Shown here: positions 6,784-8,291 of the stretch, piece by piece
How the letters are laid out: each line of letters opens with the position of its first letter
Numbering within the stretch: position 1 is the stretch's first letter
Origin: Roseibacillus sp.
GTDB lineage: Bacteria > Verrucomicrobiota > Verrucomicrobiae > Verrucomicrobiales > Akkermansiaceae
Direction: 5' to 3'
Assembly (NCBI GenBank): GCA_002723015.1
Contig: PBNG01000039.1
Span: 26,219 to 34,509, forward strand
DNA length: 8,291 nucleotides
Notes under the pieces: generated by a model
The model's database searches: none
What the model was told of the DNA's origin: nothing
What the model saw: only the letters and a program-made list of their open reading frames with translations
Position numbers and translations under genes: made by a program

Positions 6784-7095
6784 TTAGGAGCCCTTGGCTT
6801 CTTTCCAGTCCTTGCAGACGAATCTCTTAGCCGTCTTTCCGAGGGCCTTAACTACGTCTTCCTTGCTGATGCCACCCTTCTCAGCCATCACGACGATGGT
6901 CTGGGTCTTGGGTGCCTTACCGGCTTTGATCTCGACAGTCTTAACGCCTGCGAGGCTTTTGAGCGACGAACTGACGCTCCTCTTACATCCGGCTCAAGTG
7001 ACACCCGTGAAGGTGGCCTCGTATTTGACGTCCGCCCCATAGGCGACGCCCAACAGCATTACCGCCAAGAAGGCGATGAGGTGGTGTACTTTCAT
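6784..7095 (-). CDS. Exported HMA-domain (MerP-like) protein with in-frame TGA at the first CxxC position; candidate selenoprotein or nonsense-interrupted gene
   Basis: Reading from ATG at 7095 to TAA at 6786-6784 gives 103 residues if the TGA at 6996-6994 is read through. Residues 1-20 (MKVHHLIAFL, then AVMLLGVAYG) are a clear signal peptide with likely cleavage near Gly20-Ala21, so the product acts outside the cytoplasm. The mature part matches a heavy-metal-associated domain: beta strand KYEATFTGVT, the metal site at 34-37, helix KRSVSSSLKSLAGV, strand KTVEIKAG, then QTIVVM and helix KEDVVKALG, with a further Cys94 near the end. Position 34, normally the first Cys of GMTCxxC, is TGA; Cys37 is intact. 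The frame stays open for 69 codons afterwards with no other stop or shift. If selenocysteine is inserted, the motif is UxxC, usable for soft-metal binding or thiol redox chemistry. If not, the gene is a one-base pseudogene. It has its own promoter and terminator, and lies downstream of the cytochrome gene. Confidence 0.75.
6961..6979 (-). promoter_or_regulatory. Candidate bacterial SECIS hairpin after the in-frame TGA
   Basis: On the mRNA, GAGCG (6979-6975) pairs with CGCTC (6965-6961); after a U-U mismatch a C-G pair closes the loop AGUUC (6972-6968). The loop starts 21 nt after the UGA and has G as its second base followed by U. Known bacterial SECIS elements such as that of E. coli fdhF sit immediately 3' of the UGA and carry a G-U in the apical loop and an unpaired U on the 5' side of the stem. 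The stem is short, so chance is a real alternative. Confidence 0.35.
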
Positions 7096-7107
7096 TGTTC
7101 TAGAACA
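7096..7107. promoter_or_regulatory. Perfect 12-bp palindrome abutting the HMA start codon
   Basis: TGTTCTAGAACA is a perfect palindrome ending one base before the ATG at 7095. The half-sites TGTTC and GAACA equal those of the verrucomicrobial LexA motif (TGTTC-N4-GAACA), but the spacing here is two bases, not four. It occupies the place where a ribosome-binding site would be, and none is present. Confidence 0.5.
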
Positions 7108-7126
7108 GATGGTGTTGCCCATCTGT
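7105..7126 (-). promoter_or_regulatory. Hairpin or operator dyad in the leader of the HMA gene
   Basis: ACAGATGG and CCATCTGT form a perfect eight-base inverted repeat around six bases. It begins close to the predicted transcription start and shares three bases with the 12-bp palindrome. As DNA it is well placed for a repressor; as RNA it would form a hairpin at the 5' end of the message. Confidence 0.55.
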
Positions 7127-7130
7127 GTCT

Positions 7131-7158
7131 ATCATACGTGGGGAATTTTAAATCTCAA
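7131..7158 (-). promoter_or_regulatory. Sigma-70-type promoter of the HMA gene
   Basis: On the minus strand TTGAGA (7158-7153) and TATGAT (7136-7131) each match five of six consensus bases, with a 16-bp spacer. Transcription would start around 7126-7122, giving a leader of about 30 nt that consists almost wholly of the two dyads. Confidence 0.65.
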
Positions 7159-7346
7159 TCGTATGTTCGACTCCGAGCGACCGACTTGCCATGTTGATAT
7201 ATAACTTATAATGAGCGAGTTACATTAATTAAGTGAAATGACCCCCAAAGATTTTTCACGAAATGAGGCGCCTCCGGCACGAGGAGGAGGCAAACGGGGT
7301 GCTGGCAAACGCGGTCTGAGATGGATACGCCAGACTCCTGGCGGGG
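7159..7346. other. Intergenic stretch with AT-rich patch, GC-rich inverted repeats and short direct repeats
   Basis: No gene is supported here. Bases about 7195-7235 are very AT-rich and include a perfect plus-strand TATAAT at 7207-7212, with TTGCCA 15 bp upstream, a suboptimal spacing. Downstream are the 10-bp palindrome GAGGCGCCTC (7265-7274), the hairpin arms GCCTCC/GGAGGC (7270-7275, 7286-7291) and a direct repeat of GGCAAACG (7289-7296 and 7304-7311). A structured small RNA on the plus strand is possible but unproven. Confidence 0.3.
7328..7343. terminator. Hairpin just after the cytochrome gene stop, weak terminator candidate
   Basis: CGCCAG (7328-7333) and CTGGCG (7338-7343) form a six-base stem with a four-base loop, three bases beyond the minus-strand stop codon. 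No T run follows on the minus strand. On the plus strand GGGGTTATTT follows, which is a slightly better terminator tail. Confidence 0.35.
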
Positions 7347-8291
7347 TTATTTGTAGGTCTGCAACCAAGCGGCAAGATCAGCGATGTCCTGCTCTGTCAG
7401 GCCGAGGGTCCCGGGATCATACATAAGGGATCGCTTGAAACTTTGCCTCTGCTCGATCTGCTCCCTCGGGATCAGCTGGGTCAGTCCGCCGGCAGACTGA
7501 ATGACAACCGGGGGGGAGTCATCGCGCCCGAGTTCACTGTTGTTAAAGGCGATGCCATGAACACGTTTCCCATTCTTCAAGAGGACCTCAGTTCCTCCGT
7601 AGCCGAGCGCAATCTCGGCTGAGGGATTGGCAATGGCTTGGATGATCACCTCTTTTTCTTGGTTCCGTGCCCAACCCCTAAGGTCTGGTCCATAGTCGGT
7701 TCCTTTATCTTCGATTCTGTGGCACAGGATACACTTGGCAGATGTTAGCTTGCCGCGAGCCGGGTCACCGGTGAGTTTGATGATTTCGTTGATGTCAGGG
7801 ACCGGTGTTGTTGGGGATGGGACAGGGGAGGAGGAGATCAGAAGAGTTTCCGGGTCGTAGATATTCTGCTCCTTGAGTGCTTCCCGGAGGTCGTATTTTG
7901 ACCACTCGCCAGCCACGTTTCTCATGAGCCAGGCAGTGGCCTCACCCCTGACTGGGGATTCCGGTGAGGCTAGCTCGAGCATTATTTTGGCGGCTCTCGC
8001 ATCGTCAATGAAGGCGATGGACTCAATGGCGAACTTTCGTTGTTCCATGCTCAGGGAGCGATCAAGAGCGCGGATCCTCAGATCATCGAGTGAGGCCGGC
8101 CCCCAAAGGCGCCACGTCAGACGCGCAAAGGACTGGGGCCAATCAGAGGGGGGGCCGGGCTGTAAACGTTGTCGCAGCACTTTCCAGATCGAACTCTCCT
8201 GATTCGCGGCTCCAAGGCCGATCGCCTCGACTGAGTTTTTATCTCCGGTGTCACACCGCCGCGCAAGTTCTACGAAAATGTCGGCAGTTTC
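7347..8291 (-). CDS. PVC-type cytochrome c domain protein with HEAT-like repeats, C-terminal part (5' end outside window)
   Basis: The minus-strand frame is open from the right edge to TAA at 7349-7347, 314 visible residues. The N-terminal visible half is alpha-helical and HEAT-like (for example RIRALDRSLSMEQRKFAIES and ARAAKIMLELASPESPVRGE). A linker rich in Ser and Pro follows, then a c-type cytochrome domain: GDPARGK, the haem-attachment motif CILCH at 7733-7719, TDYGPDLRG, and a C-terminal SLMYDPGTLGLTEQDIADL in which the Met is the probable distal haem ligand. This domain order is that of the large secreted haem proteins of Planctomycetes and Verrucomicrobia, often fused to a dehydrogenase-like beta-propeller at the N-terminus, which would lie outside the window. 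Such proteins are thought to pass electrons from periplasmic sugar or alcohol oxidation. The natural start is not visible; an internal GTG at 8180 is not it. Confidence 0.88.
   Translation of the reverse strand, partial: ETADIFVELARRCDTGDKNSVEAIGLGAANQESSIWKVLRQRLQPGPPSDWPQSFARLTWRLWGPASLDDLRIRALDRSLSMEQRKFAIESIAFIDDARAAKIMLELASPESPVRGEATAWLMRNVAGEWSKYDLREALKEQNIYDPETLLISSSPVPSPTTPVPDINEIIKLTGDPARGKLTSAKCILCHRIEDKGTDYGPDLRGWARNQEKEVIIQAIANPSAEIALGYGGTEVLLKNGKRVHGIAFNNSELGRDDSPPVVIQSAGGLTQLIPREQIEQRQSFKRSLMYDPGTLGLTEQDIADLAAWLQTYK

Noticed and set aside
6994..6996. TGA read as Trp or Gly through a variant genetic code
   Set aside because: Three other genes in the window end in TGA at the expected place, and the family has Cys at this position, not Trp or Gly.
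6794..7042. Plus-strand 82-codon frame opposite the HMA gene
   Set aside because: It starts at TTG without a ribosome site and is the mirror of the HMA coding sequence. An automatic caller might choose it only because the true gene contains TGA.
7096..7107. TGTTCTAGAACA as a LexA box
   Set aside because: Half-sites match the verrucomicrobial LexA consensus but the spacer is two bases instead of four, so I did not call it a LexA site.
7238..7426. Plus-strand 62-codon frame with a Gly/Arg-rich product
   Set aside because: It has no ribosome site and its second half is antisense to the cytochrome gene; the composition reflects the GC-rich repeats.

Overview
The window looks like a chromosomal segment of a PVC-superphylum bacterium, most likely a Verrucomicrobiota member. 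This rests on a c-type cytochrome of the Planctomycetes/Verrucomicrobia haem-domain type at the right edge, a sulfatase with a long C-terminal tail at the left edge, and housekeeping genes that mostly lack strong Shine-Dalgarno sequences. UGA is the normal stop of three genes here (sulfatase, pgeF, ispE), so the genetic code is standard.

Layout, left to right: the 3' end of a sulfatase gene (+); tRNA-Ser(GCU) on the minus strand; a small lipoprotein of unknown function (+) whose signal peptide looks frameshifted at a CCCC run; a stand-alone MarR-family regulator (+); a translationally coupled pair, pgeF (YfiH/laccase-domain family) and ispE (MEP isoprenoid pathway) (+); a CPA1-type cation/proton antiporter with a C-terminal TrkA-N-like domain (-), overlapping the end of ispE tail to tail; a dGTPase-family HD hydrolase (+), divergent from the antiporter; a strong bidirectional terminator; a small exported heavy-metal-associated (HMA) protein gene (-) with its own promoter; and the 3' part of a PVC-type cytochrome c gene (-) running off the right edge.

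The most unusual item is the small HMA gene at 6784-7095. It encodes a signal peptide and an otherwise intact MerP-like domain, but the first cysteine codon of the metal-binding CxxC motif is an in-frame TGA, giving GVT-(TGA)-AGC. The gene has a good promoter (TTGAGA, 16 bp, TATGAT), two overlapping dyads in a very short leader, an open frame for 69 codons after the TGA, and a terminator. A hairpin with some features of a bacterial SECIS element lies just 3' of the TGA. The simplest exciting reading is a UxxC selenoprotein. The plain alternatives are a nonsense mutation or a sequencing error, and the sequence alone cannot decide.

Apart from the pgeF-ispE pair, the genes look like separate transcription units and not one functional cluster. 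I see no insertion sequence, CRISPR array, prophage or integron structure. No gene-free stretch exceeds 300 bases; the longest is 7096-7346, described below.
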